NCBI GenBank assembly: GCA_017539385.1
Contig: JAFYHC010000060.1
Location: forward strand, 1-55,214
DNA from: Solobacterium sp.
GTDB taxonomy: Bacteria; Bacillota_I; Bacilli_A; Erysipelotrichales; Erysipelotrichaceae
Direction of reading: 5' to 3'
DNA: 55,214 nt
Position numbers and translations under genes: made by a program
The notes under the pieces: model-generated
Told to the model about the DNA's origin: nothing
The model's database searches: none
What the model saw: only the letters and a program-made list of their open reading frames with translations
Shown here: positions 19,305 through 27,059 of the stretch, piece by piece
Layout of the letters: every line of letters starts with the position of its first letter
Numbering within the stretch: position 1 is the stretch's first letter

Positions 19305-20792
19305 ATGACAGATCATAATAACAGCTACATCAGCCGCACCAGCGGTCTGAAGGCGAAAGACTACATTGGCTATGCGATGGTCGATACAGCCGGATGTCTT
19401 GTTTTCGCACTTGTCACGACATTGCTTCAGAAGTTCTACACCGACATTTTCCATTTAAGCCCATTGTTCATCATGATCATGTTTATCGTTGCGAGAGTAT
19501 GGGATGGTATCAATGATCCAATCATGGGAAGAATCTGTGATACGGTGGAACCGGGAAAACACGGACGGTATCGGAAATGGATCCTGTATGCGGCAGTGCC
19601 GCTTTCCATCTCAGCGATACTGATGTTTCTGAAGCTGCCGGGAATCGGGGAAGAAGGTCACTATTTCGCCACATGCGTCTATGCGACATGCACATATATC
19701 TTCTTCGGCATGGCATATACCGTGCTGCAGATCCCGTATGGATCTCTGGCGTCCGTTGTGACGACCGATGCACAGGAACGCTCCAGACTGTCCGTCTTCC
19801 GTTCCATCGGTGCTGCGCTTGGTTCCATCCCGGTATTGCTCATTGCAAGCTTTGCCTATGCACCGCGTCTGGATGCCTCCGGGAATCCGGTCATTGGTGA
19901 AAACGGCAAGGTGATCACGGACATGCAGTATCCGCCGGTCATCAAGGGCGTTATCATCATGGCTATTGTGTCGTGTGTAATGCTGCTGATCAGCTTCACA
20001 ATGAACAAGGAACGCGTCAAGACAAAGCCGCAGCCGCCGGAGAAAGGTGCAGCTGCCAAAGCGATCCGCATGCTGTTCCATAACCGTTCCTTCGTAGCCA
20101 TTACCATGGTATCGATGCTGTTGCTGGCAGGTCAGATGTTCACACAGAGTTTCTACACCTATCTGTTTGATGACTATTTCCATGCCAACTGGATGAATCT
20201 TGCGACACAGGCATGTACGTATTCACCGATGATCATCTTCATGTTCTTCCTGCCGAAGCTGACCGGCAAGAAGGGCAAGAAAGAAGTCACGCAGATCGGC
20301 ATGACCGTTGCAGCATTGGCGAATCTGGTACTGTTCTTTCTGAAGGACATGGATCCTTCGAAGCTGCTCTGGATCTTCCTGGCAATGAATTTCATCAGCG
20401 GATGCGGCTTAACAACATTGGTCATGCAGTTATGGGCAATGGTAGCAGATGCCATCGATGATATCGAAGTCAAGACCGGCAGCCGTGACGACGGCACGGC
20501 ATATTCCGTCTTCAACCTGTTCCGCAAAGTCGGACAGGTGCTTGCAGCGATCTGCGTCAACGGCGCGCTGCTGGGCATGCATTACAAATATGAAAAGGGT
20601 GCGGTACAGACACTGTCCAATCTGAAGATCATGTATAACATGGGCACATTGATTCCGGCCGTCATGTTCGGTATTATGGCGATCCTGCTGTTTGTATGCT
20701 ATCCGCTGAATCTCAAAAAAACCGCAGAGCTTCAGGTCCAGAAGGAACAGAAACTCCGCGAGTCCTACGAGAAGAAAGAAATTGATATCTAA
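19305..20792 (+). CDS. GPH-family sugar:cation symporter
   Basis: A 495-residue, 12-segment transporter. YIGYAMVDTAGCLVFALVTTLLQKFYTDIF followed by VARVWDGINDPIMGRICD is the GPH signature (DxxNDPxxG). I use the ATG at 19305 because AGGGGGAT lies just before; the upstream extension has no ribosome site. It faces the GH31/esterase pair on the other strand and its stop codon overlaps the GH31 stop by four bases. It probably imports alpha- or beta-glycosides for these enzymes. Confidence 0.9.
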   Translation: MTDHNNSYISRTSGLKAKDYIGYAMVDTAGCLVFALVTTLLQKFYTDIFHLSPLFIMIMFIVARVWDGINDPIMGRICDTVEPGKHGRYRKWILYAAVPLSISAILMFLKLPGIGEEGHYFATCVYATCTYIFFGMAYTVLQIPYGSLASVVTTDAQERSRLSVFRSIGAALGSIPVLLIASFAYAPRLDASGNPVIGENGKVITDMQYPPVIKGVIIMAIVSCVMLLISFTMNKERVKTKPQPPEKGAAAKAIRMLFHNRSFVAITMVSMLLLAGQMFTQSFYTYLFDDYFHANWMNLATQACTYSPMIIFMFFLPKLTGKKGKKEVTQIGMTVAALANLVLFFLKDMDPSKLLWIFLAMNFISGCGLTTLVMQLWAMVADAIDDIEVKTGSRDDGTAYSVFNLFRKVGQVLAAICVNGALLGMHYKYEKGAVQTLSNLKIMYNMGTLIPAVMFGIMAILLFVCYPLNLKKTAELQVQKEQKLRESYEKKEIDI

Positions 20793-22804
20793 ACCGTTTC
20801 AAACCATACCGGCAAGTCCGTGGGGGTGCAGGGCACAGTCAGCTCTATACCTCCTTTTATGATGTCTCCTTTACCGCGCAGCTTCCATCCGGACACAAAC
20901 GTCGGAAGTGTTACAGTAACGCTGTCTTTTCCTTCATCAAAGACCGGACATGCAAGGATGCGCTCTCCGCACATATAGCAGTCTGCTTCCCGGTCATAGT
21001 CCGGCTGTTTCAGGAAGACAGGCGTGATCAGCGGCCTGTTTTCTTTAATGCACTGCTGCATCTGTTCATAGAGATACGGGACGAACTGTTCCCGTAGATC
21101 AAACAGACGCCTGATGGCATCCATGAGGTCTTCATAGAGCCATGGCATGGTGGAGGGTTCCCCCGGTTTCCAGGAATGCAGCACAAAGCGCGGTGTAAAC
21201 AGGGCATACTGCAGCCAGCGCATGAACAGTTCACGCGACGGGCTGGGGCCGCTGAATCCGCCGATATCCTGCCCAAAGTAGCAGAATCCGGACAGTGACA
21301 TGGTCATTGCCTGGTAATGGTTAAAGCGCAGATCACGGAAACTGGTGTAATTGTCACCGGTCCATGTGGTAGCTTCTCTCTGTGTGCCGGCAATGGCACA
21401 GCGTGAGATCATCATGGGATCGCCATACTGCAGACCGACTACCTCCATGCACGCTTCCCGGGATGCTTTTGACATCAAATACGAGAAAAGCGGACGGATG
21501 CGCCTGGCTTTTACTGGCGTACCAAAGCCATGTGCCAGTACATCCTCATCCCATACATCGTATTCATTGTTGTCATTCCAGAGATTCCGGTATCCGAATT
21601 TCAGAAGATTCTCCTGTATGCATTCCTTCCAGAAATCATATGCACCGGGATTGGTGAAATCCAGATAACTGGCAAAGCCGCCCCAGAATGGGAAGACAGC
21701 CGGTGTGCCGTCGGCGTAGTGCAGAAACCATCCTTCCTGAGCAATGTGTTCGTACAGGGGATGTTCTCTCAGGAATGCCGGCTTGATATTCGGCATGATC
21801 TCAAGACCGTGACTGCGGAAGTGATCCGCAAGATCTTTGGGAGAAGGAATCTTATCCCTGTTCCAGTGGAAGACGCAGCGCTTATCCCCGATCTGGGTGT
21901 AGCCGCTGGAAAGATAGAAGCCCCCGGCATGGATGTGGTGTGCTTCACACTGTGCAATGAATCCGCGCAGCTGTTCATCCGCATTATCCGCATCGGTATA
22001 TTCCATCGTACTGCCGCAATAGGAGAATGCCCACTTCGGCACCGGTGCAATGCCTCCGCACAGCCAGATGAATCTGGAAATGATCTCAGAGGGCGTACCG
22101 GGGATCAGGTACAGGATCATATTTTCTTCTTCATAGCGGATGGAATTGAACGGTTCAAAATAATTATCATGTTCCTGGCCGAAGTTGATCCGTCCATTGC
22201 TGCAGGTATCATAGAACAGGCCATAGGATCCGGCACTGTTTTCACAGATATAGAATGGTACGTGCTTGTAGAGGGGATCGGAGTATTCTGCCTTGAAACC
22301 CATCGCATCCCCGGTCCCAAGATCAAAGCTTCTGCCGTTTTTATTGACATGTCCGCTCTTATCGCCAAGACCATAGATCTTCTGGTCTTCTTCGCGCCGT
22401 GTAAAATGCACCGTTCCGTCTCCAAGTTCCCCGGCAAAGTTATATGCCAGACCGTTTCTGTCCTGGTACAGGATTCCTTTATCATTTCTGGCAGTGATGC
22501 GGAAGTTCATCTTTTCGATCTGAAAGTGCAGGCCGCAGTGCTCAAAGGACAGCGTATCTGCCTGTTCTTTGATCCATGGGAATTCCAATGGGAAGCCATC
22601 AACGGAAATACGCGCTCTTCCTTCCCGGGGACATGCGCCATTTGGTGCAACGCTCCACGTTGGCAGCAGTCCCTCTTTGTCTTTGATCAGGGAAATGCGC
22701 AGGATATCCTTAAGAAAATCCAGACGCATGATTACACCGTCGGCTTCGTATTCCACGTAATAGCCGCCGTTTTCTTTTAATTCAAATGCATGACGGAATT
22801 TCAT
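20789..22804 (-). CDS. Alpha-glucosidase/alpha-xylosidase-like, glycoside hydrolase family 31
   Basis: A 671-residue intracellular GH31 enzyme. The N-terminal beta-sandwich is followed by a (beta/alpha)8 barrel with the nucleophile Asp in LWNDNNEYD near residue 410 and the acid/base Asp in TTWTGDNYTSF near 482. SYCGSTMEYTD and GFCYFGQDIGGFSG are further family blocks. The enzyme lacks a signal peptide. Members cleave alpha-glucosides, alpha-xylosides or sulfoquinovosides; the specificity cannot be decided here. It follows the carboxylesterase with an ATGA overlap, so the two form a coupled pair. Confidence 0.92.
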   Translation of the reverse strand: MKFRHAFELKENGGYYVEYEADGVIMRLDFLKDILRISLIKDKEGLLPTWSVAPNGACPREGRARISVDGFPLEFPWIKEQADTLSFEHCGLHFQIEKMNFRITARNDKGILYQDRNGLAYNFAGELGDGTVHFTRREEDQKIYGLGDKSGHVNKNGRSFDLGTGDAMGFKAEYSDPLYKHVPFYICENSAGSYGLFYDTCSNGRINFGQEHDNYFEPFNSIRYEEENMILYLIPGTPSEIISRFIWLCGGIAPVPKWAFSYCGSTMEYTDADNADEQLRGFIAQCEAHHIHAGGFYLSSGYTQIGDKRCVFHWNRDKIPSPKDLADHFRSHGLEIMPNIKPAFLREHPLYEHIAQEGWFLHYADGTPAVFPFWGGFASYLDFTNPGAYDFWKECIQENLLKFGYRNLWNDNNEYDVWDEDVLAHGFGTPVKARRIRPLFSYLMSKASREACMEVVGLQYGDPMMISRCAIAGTQREATTWTGDNYTSFRDLRFNHYQAMTMSLSGFCYFGQDIGGFSGPSPSRELFMRWLQYALFTPRFVLHSWKPGEPSTMPWLYEDLMDAIRRLFDLREQFVPYLYEQMQQCIKENRPLITPVFLKQPDYDREADCYMCGERILACPVFDEGKDSVTVTLPTFVSGWKLRGKGDIIKGGIELTVPCTPTDLPVWFETV

Positions 22805-24153
22805 TGTGCTTTCGGATTTCCTTTCGTGATCATATTCCTGCTGAGTTTCAGATAGGAGGGCTTCCCCATAGCAGTCTTCTTTTTGGTGAAGCAGAGTATG
22901 TTTGTTTTCCCGTTATGACAGGGGTGCCACTTTGGCCGTCCTTCTCCGTTTGGATCACCGCTTTTTACAAAGGCAGCCGCATAATCCATCATCTGTGCAG
23001 ATACTTCGTAATCCCTTCTGCGGTAGGGACGCCATGACTGCGTAAGACGTCCGAAGAAATAACGCAGATCACAGGAGTGGAATGCCCCATTCGTATCACC
23101 GGGCGCATCTATGTCGAAATAATAGAGATAGGCATTGTTCTGCGTACCGAACTGATTGCCGATATATGCCATCAATGGTGCATAGAGATCATTGGATGTA
23201 TAGCCGATCATATACGGAAGCGTAAGAGGCTTCTGGATCAGCTGGTCAATTGGTGCAGTGATCAGGTATCCGTCTACGACCGGCATGGTAACATACGTCG
23301 TATCTTTGCGCTCTTGCTTGAAATGTTCCTGTGCCGCAAGCAGTGCTGGAATGCCAAGTGCTCTGAGTTCCTGCAGATTTCTGCATCCGGCATACTCCAT
23401 CAATGCAAGCCAGTATTCTCTGGTATCCTCTGCCCGTTTTGGAGAAGCAAATTTGGGAAACTGACCGGCGCCGGACATCATCAGCACTTTCTGGAAGAGT
23501 CCTGCATTGTTCTGATTCAGACACAGATATTGGATGGAGATGGCACCGGCACTTTGTCCGGCCAGTGTGATATTGTCCGGATCACCGCCAAAATCTGCAA
23601 TATGCGCCTTTATCCAGCGCAATGCTGTCAGCTGGTCATCCAGTCCGAAGTTTCCATCTCTTCCATATTCTTTCTGAATCTCTTCATGCGTCAGATATCC
23701 AAATATCCCGACCCGGTAATTGATAAATACAGTGATGATACCGCGTTTGGCCAGTTCATAACCGCGGAATGGTTCTTCCTGATTACAGCCGGAGTTGAAA
23801 CCGCCGCCATGGATGAATACCATGACCGGGCAATGGACTGCATCGATCGGTGCAAAGATATTCAGATTCAGACAGTCTTCATCATAATGGAATTCCAGAC
23901 CTTCCCGGAATTCACGGTGATAGAACAGCCGCTCCGGATTGTCCAGATGCGGAAAAAACTGCCGGTATTGCGGACATGCACTGCCGAAAGAAGACGCATC
24001 CAGTGTCCCTTCAAAGCGGTGGATCGGTACAGCATAGCGGAATCGTTCTGCTTTTGCATAGGGAATGCCAAGGAACTCCCGGCATCCGTCTGTGATCTTT
24101 CCGCATATTCTGCCCATTGCCGTTTCAATAATGATAGAATTCTGCTCACTCAT
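22801..24153 (-). CDS. Type B carboxylesterase (PnbA-like)
   Basis: A 450-residue alpha/beta hydrolase of the carboxylesterase/cholinesterase family. The oxyanion loop is VFIHGGGFNSG near residue 115, the nucleophile Ser is in TLAGQSAGA near residue 199, and GIPYAKAERF and EDCLNLNIFAP are family blocks. It has no signal peptide. Coupling to GH31 suggests removal of acyl groups from imported glycosides before hydrolysis. Its promoter is at 24219-24247. Confidence 0.92.
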   Translation of the reverse strand: MSEQNSIIIETAMGRICGKITDGCREFLGIPYAKAERFRYAVPIHRFEGTLDASSFGSACPQYRQFFPHLDNPERLFYHREFREGLEFHYDEDCLNLNIFAPIDAVHCPVMVFIHGGGFNSGCNQEEPFRGYELAKRGIITVFINYRVGIFGYLTHEEIQKEYGRDGNFGLDDQLTALRWIKAHIADFGGDPDNITLAGQSAGAISIQYLCLNQNNAGLFQKVLMMSGAGQFPKFASPKRAEDTREYWLALMEYAGCRNLQELRALGIPALLAAQEHFKQERKDTTYVTMPVVDGYLITAPIDQLIQKPLTLPYMIGYTSNDLYAPLMAYIGNQFGTQNNAYLYYFDIDAPGDTNGAFHSCDLRYFFGRLTQSWRPYRRRDYEVSAQMMDYAAAFVKSGDPNGEGRPKWHPCHNGKTNILCFTKKKTAMGKPSYLKLSRNMITKGNPKAQ

Positions 24154-24218
24154 ATGTATTTGGTCCTCATCTTTCTGATGACTAATGCTTTATATACATC
24201 TTATCACGGTGCAGATGC

Positions 24219-24247
24219 AGTATACTCCCGCAAAAATCCACAGACAA
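24219..24247 (-). promoter_or_regulatory. Promoter of the esterase-GH31 pair
   Basis: On the minus strand TTGTCT (24247-24242) and TATACT (24224-24219) are 17 bases apart. The start near 24212 gives a leader of about 60 bases. Confidence 0.7.
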
Positions 24248-24314
24248 AATATATGAATCCGTCAGCGGAGCATTGATTCCAAAATGACATATACGTAAAA
24301 CGGTATATTTTTGG

Positions 24315-24342
24315 TTGAAAACCCAGATGCTTGTGCTACTAT
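24315..24342 (+). promoter_or_regulatory. Promoter of antitoxin RNA 1
   Basis: TTGAAA (24315-24320), spacer 16, then extended -10 TGCTACTAT (TACTAT 24337-24342). The same extended -10 is kept in all three units. Confidence 0.75.
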
Positions 24343-24348
24343 AAATAC

Positions 24349-24428
24349 AGAGGGATCACCAGTGACGGTTGTCCTCCAATAGTTACGAAAACGATCGCTA
24401 CTTTTTGGAAGATGGGCGGTCGTTTTTC
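24349..24428 (+). ncRNA. Antitoxin RNA 1 (type I, RatA/Fst-RNAII-like)
   Basis: A short RNA of about 80 bases from the promoter at 24315-24342 to the terminator ACGATCGC (24391-24398)/GCGGTCGT (24416-24423) plus T run. It is convergent with the toxin gene and overlaps its last third, so its 3' part is fully complementary to the toxin message. Its 5' end can fold as GAGGG...TCCTC. Neither RNA size nor expression is verified. Confidence 0.75.
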
Positions 24429-24517
24429 GTATTCATATATGTCGCCAGCTGCAGGCCGAGGCCAACAGCTGTAATTATCAGAGTAATTACTGCAACAACA
24501 GTATCAATACGAATCAC
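24398..24517 (-). CDS. Type I toxin 1, holin-like/Fst-family 39-residue membrane peptide
   Basis: The peptide begins MIRIDTVVAVITLIITAVGL, has one hydrophobic helix (about residues 6-27) and a charged tail ending KNDRPSSKK, the NDRP tail being typical of holin-like type I toxins. Such peptides insert into and damage the membrane. It starts with GTG at 24517, eight bases behind AAAGGAGG. An ATG two bases before the GTG is followed at once by TGA in its own frame. The last codons form part of the terminator stem shared with the antitoxin RNA. The 5' leader contains a 10-bp hairpin (24546-24555/24564-24573). Confidence 0.82.
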   Translation of the reverse strand: MIRIDTVVAVITLIITAVGLGLQLATYMNTKNDRPSSKK

Positions 24518-24672
24518 ATGGTATACCTCCTTTCAGCAGAAAATGCTGGAGAAGGGTTCCATACCTTCTCCAGATAAGATAATTAGAGAAGGACAACCGC
24601 CACCGTATTGGTGATTTTGTGGGATATATGCGCAAAGCAGTATATTGCGACCGAAAAAACAGTTGATTGTGC

Positions 24673-24678
24673 TACTAT
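24673..24678 (+). promoter_or_regulatory. Promoter of antitoxin RNA 2
   Basis: Extended -10 TGCTACTAT is identical to the other units, but the -35 position reads CCGAAA instead of TTGAAA, so this promoter may be weaker. Confidence 0.6.
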
Positions 24679-24684
24679 AAATAC

Positions 24685-24764
24685 AGAGAGACCACCAGTG
24701 ACGGTTGTCCTCTAAAAGTTACGAAAACGATCGCTACTTTTTGGAAGAGGGGCGGTTGTTTTTT
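24685..24764 (+). ncRNA. Antitoxin RNA 2
   Basis: Same layout as RNA 1: about 80 bases ending at ACGATCGC (24727-24734)/GCGGTTGT (24752-24759) and a T run. Its 5' hairpin is preserved with changed bases (AGAG pairing with CTCT), which looks like compensatory change and supports a functional RNA. Confidence 0.65.
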
Positions 24765-24779
24765 CGTTTCGCTTTTGCT

Positions 24780-24850
24780 TTATATTTGCATTCCAAAAGT
24801 TATACAAGTGATAACCAGTGAAAGAATACCAACAAATAGACCACCTCCAT
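24780..24850 (-). pseudogene. Toxin gene 2, frameshifted
   Basis: From the ATG at 24850 (AGGAGGGG five bases upstream) the frame reads MEVVYLLVFFHWLSLV and stops after 16 codons. One frame over, the same DNA encodes LFVGILSLVITCITFGMQI, a clear membrane helix, before a stop at 24780. One missing base explains this. The helix does not match toxins 1 and 3, so this was a different toxin allele. It may be dead, or the short peptide may still be made. Confidence 0.6.
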
Positions 24851-24979
24851 ATGTACCCCTCCTGTCCTAAAAACACTGGAGAAGGGTTCCATACCTTCTC
24901 CGGATAAAAAATCAGAGAAGGACAACCGCCGCTGTATGAGTGATTTTGTGGGGTATATGCGCAAAGCAGTATATTGTGG

Positions 24980-25007
24980 TTGAAAAAACAGTTGATTGTG
25001 CTACTAT
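24980..25007 (+). promoter_or_regulatory. Promoter of antitoxin RNA 3
   Basis: TTGAAA (24980-24985), spacer 16, extended -10 TGCTACTAT (TACTAT 25002-25007). Confidence 0.75.
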
Positions 25008-25013
25008 AAATAC

Positions 25014-25092
25014 AGAGGGATCACCAGTGACGGTTGTCCTCCAATAGTTACGAAAACGATCGCTATTTTTTGGAAGATGGGCGGTCGTTTTT
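25014..25092 (+). ncRNA. Antitoxin RNA 3
   Basis: Same layout as RNA 1, ending at ACGATCGC (25056-25063)/GCGGTCGT (25081-25088) with a T run. Nearly identical to RNA 1, so cross-regulation of toxin 1 is expected. Confidence 0.75.
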
Positions 25093-25182
25093 CGTATTCA
25101 TATATGTCGCCAGCTGCAGGCCGAGGCCAACAGCTGTAATTGCAAGTGTTATTATTGCAACGACAGTATCAATACGAATCAC
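25063..25182 (-). CDS. Type I toxin 3, holin-like/Fst-family 39-residue membrane peptide
   Basis: It differs from toxin 1 at only two residues in the helix (VVAIITLAITAV versus VVAVITLIITAV) plus silent changes, so the reading frame is under protein-level constraint. It starts with GTG at 25182 behind AAAGGAGG and has the same overlapping ATG-TGA start-stop. The charged tail ends KNDRPSSKK. The leader hairpin (CTGGAGAAGG/CCTTCTCCAG) is kept. Confidence 0.82.
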   Translation of the reverse strand: MIRIDTVVAIITLAITAVGLGLQLATYMNTKNDRPSSKK

Positions 25183-25331
25183 ATGGTATACCTCCTTTCA
25201 GCAGAAAATGCTGGAGAAGGTTCCATACCTTCTCCAGATAAAATAATCAGAGAAGGACAACCGCCACCGTATTGGTGATCCCTGCAGAATATATCTGCGT
25301 AAATAAGTATAGCACGCAAAGCAGTATATTT

Positions 25332-25357
25332 CTATGCCGCATGATCATGGTGCATAG
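25332..25357. promoter_or_regulatory. 26-bp dyad upstream of the TauE-type gene
   Basis: CTATGC (25332-25337) and GCATAG (25352-25357) flank the perfect palindrome CATGATCATG (25340-25349) with the same centre. This has the size of a dimeric repressor operator; no T run follows, so it is not a terminator. It could act on the TauE/HAD genes. Confidence 0.45.
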
Positions 25358-25423
25358 AAGAACAGGAAAGAGAGAGGTATGTTATACTGTCGGCTGTATG
25401 CAGGCATACAGGAGGATGACAGG

Positions 25424-26146
25424 GTGATTCTGTGGATGATTGCTGCATTTGCGGCATTTTTTATTAAAGGGCTGTGCGGGTTTGCAAATACACTGGTATT
25501 TACATCGGTCATGGCATTTGCGGAAGCGAATAAATCGATCTCACCGGTGGAATTGCTGCTGGGGTATCCGGCAAACTTATATATGGCATACAGAAACCGG
25601 AAAGGACTGGATTATAAGACAGTTCTGACATGTGCGGTATGCATGGTCCTTGGGGCGATACCGGGTGCGCTGTTTCTGAAGCGGGCAAATGTAGCACTGG
25701 TGCAGATGATCTTCGGCGCAGTCGTGCTTGTGGTGGCAATCGGCATGTGGAAAGAAGGAGATCAGGGGACCGTAAGGAAAGATCCTGCGGCTGTTAAGAT
25801 CGTACTGGGTGTGCTATCGGGGGTATTGTGCGGAATGTTTGGCATTGGTGTATTGCTTGCGGCATATCTGCAGCGTACATCGAGAGATATCCGGGAATTC
25901 CGGGCAAATATATCTGCCATATTTTTTCTGGAGAATACATTCCGCATCATGACATATGGCTGGACGGGCATCCTTACACAGGATGTGCTTGTTAAAGCAT
26001 GTCTGCTGGTGCCGGCGGGTGCGCTGGGATTGTTGTGCGGAATATGGTGCAGTGAAAAGATGGACAGCGCAAAGGCACGGCAGGCAGTGATACTGGTGCT
26101 GATCGTGTCCGGGTGTGCGATGATCATAAAGAATTTGCCATGGTAA
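25424..26146 (+). CDS. TauE/SafE (TSUP) family permease
   Basis: A 240-residue membrane protein with about eight hydrophobic segments and the TSUP start (AFAAFFIKGLCGFANTLVFTS) and internal repeat (GVLSGVLCGMFGIGVLLAAYL). The family moves sulfite, taurine-derived anions or other sulfur and organic anions. I use the GTG at 25424 because AGGAGG lies eight bases upstream; the ATG at 25379 has none. It is followed at 17 bases by a HAD gene. Confidence 0.82.
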   Translation: MILWMIAAFAAFFIKGLCGFANTLVFTSVMAFAEANKSISPVELLLGYPANLYMAYRNRKGLDYKTVLTCAVCMVLGAIPGALFLKRANVALVQMIFGAVVLVVAIGMWKEGDQGTVRKDPAAVKIVLGVLSGVLCGMFGIGVLLAAYLQRTSRDIREFRANISAIFFLENTFRIMTYGWTGILTQDVLVKACLLVPAGALGLLCGIWCSEKMDSAKARQAVILVLIVSGCAMIIKNLPW

Positions 26147-26163
26147 GGCAGGACAGAGGGAAT

Positions 26164-26979
26164 ATGCGTAAAATACTGTTCATTGATGTAGATGGAACAC
26201 TGTGTTCGCCTGTGTACAATAAACCGCCGCATTCGGCTGTGGAAGCGATCCGTCATGCGCGGAAGAACGGGCATCTGGCATATATATGCACAGGACGCTC
26301 CAAAGCGGAAGTATATGAAGATATCTGGGCAATTGGTCTGGATGGGATGATCGGCGGAAACGGCTGCTATGTGGAAGATCATGGCAAAGTCATACTGCAT
26401 AAGAAACTGACGGAAGAAGAGTGCCGGGATGTTGTGGACTGGTGCAGAGAGCGCAATATGGAATTCTATCTGGAATGCAACAGCGGACTCTATCCATCAG
26501 AGAAATATAAAGAAGTATCGTATGCGGCATACCGCAGAAAATTCGGAAAAGATCCGGAGTACGGGGAATTCTTTGAACGCATGATCTATGGCGCTTCCCC
26601 ATACCGAGATGATGTCAATAAGATCAGTTTCCGTCTGAACAGCTGGGAAGATTATCTTGCGGCAAAAGAGCGCTTTCCGCATCTGCATGTAGGCTGCTGG
26701 GGCGGGGATGCGCCCAATTGTTCGCATGGCGATGTATCACCGGAAGGCATCAACAAAGCCGAAGCGATTCGCTTCCTGCTGGAGTATCTGGGTGCACAGA
26801 AAGAAGATACGATCGCATTTGGCGATGAAGCCGTGGATGTGCCGATGTTTGAATTATGCGGGACATCGGTGGCTATGGGATCGGGCAATAAAAGTGCAAA
26901 GCAGGCAGCGGACTATATCACGACCGGAACGGACGAAGACGGTCTGTACAATGCTTTTGCCCATCTTGGACTGCTGTAA
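26164..26979 (+). CDS. Cof-type HAD hydrolase
   Basis: A 271-residue HAD subfamily IIB (Cof/YidA-like) phosphatase. LFIDVDGTLCSP near residue 6 has the nucleophile, ICTGRSKAE near 47 is motif II, and FGDEAVDVPMFELCG near 219 is motif IV. The usual substrates are sugar phosphates or flavin/pyridoxal phosphates. The ATG at 26164 follows AGAGGGA; a longer start would overlap the permease. Confidence 0.87.
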   Translation: MRKILFIDVDGTLCSPVYNKPPHSAVEAIRHARKNGHLAYICTGRSKAEVYEDIWAIGLDGMIGGNGCYVEDHGKVILHKKLTEEECRDVVDWCRERNMEFYLECNSGLYPSEKYKEVSYAAYRRKFGKDPEYGEFFERMIYGASPYRDDVNKISFRLNSWEDYLAAKERFPHLHVGCWGGDAPNCSHGDVSPEGINKAEAIRFLLEYLGAQKEDTIAFGDEAVDVPMFELCGTSVAMGSGNKSAKQAADYITTGTDEDGLYNAFAHLGLL

Positions 26980-27059
26980 TCTGCATATGTCAGAAAATGT
27001 CTTTTATGCTATGATTGTCCGGTAAAAACGGGATGAGACATTTCCCGGGGGAGAGCAGT

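Larger units (their letters stand above)
24332..25324. repeat. Three tandem ~330-bp type I toxin-antitoxin units
   Basis: Units start near 24332, 24666 and 24995 and share promoter, antitoxin RNA, terminator, a 5' leader hairpin of the toxin message and the flanking GGACAACCGCC...TTGGTGAT element. Units 1 and 3 are almost identical throughout; unit 2 keeps the RNA parts but differs inside the toxin gene. The pattern implies duplication, or gene conversion between units 1 and 3. Confidence 0.92.

Noticed and set aside
21530..22780. Plus-strand frame opposite GH31
   Set aside because: GH31 motifs are on the minus strand and the plus frame has no recognisable product.
25014..25246. Plus-strand frames of 67-81 codons over the toxin units
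   Set aside because: They start inside the antitoxin RNA, run antisense to the toxin and have no ribosome site.
24332..25324. CRISPR-like or simple tandem repeat
   Set aside because: Only three units of about 330 bp, each with promoter, RNA, terminator and toxin frame; there are no short repeats with unique spacers.
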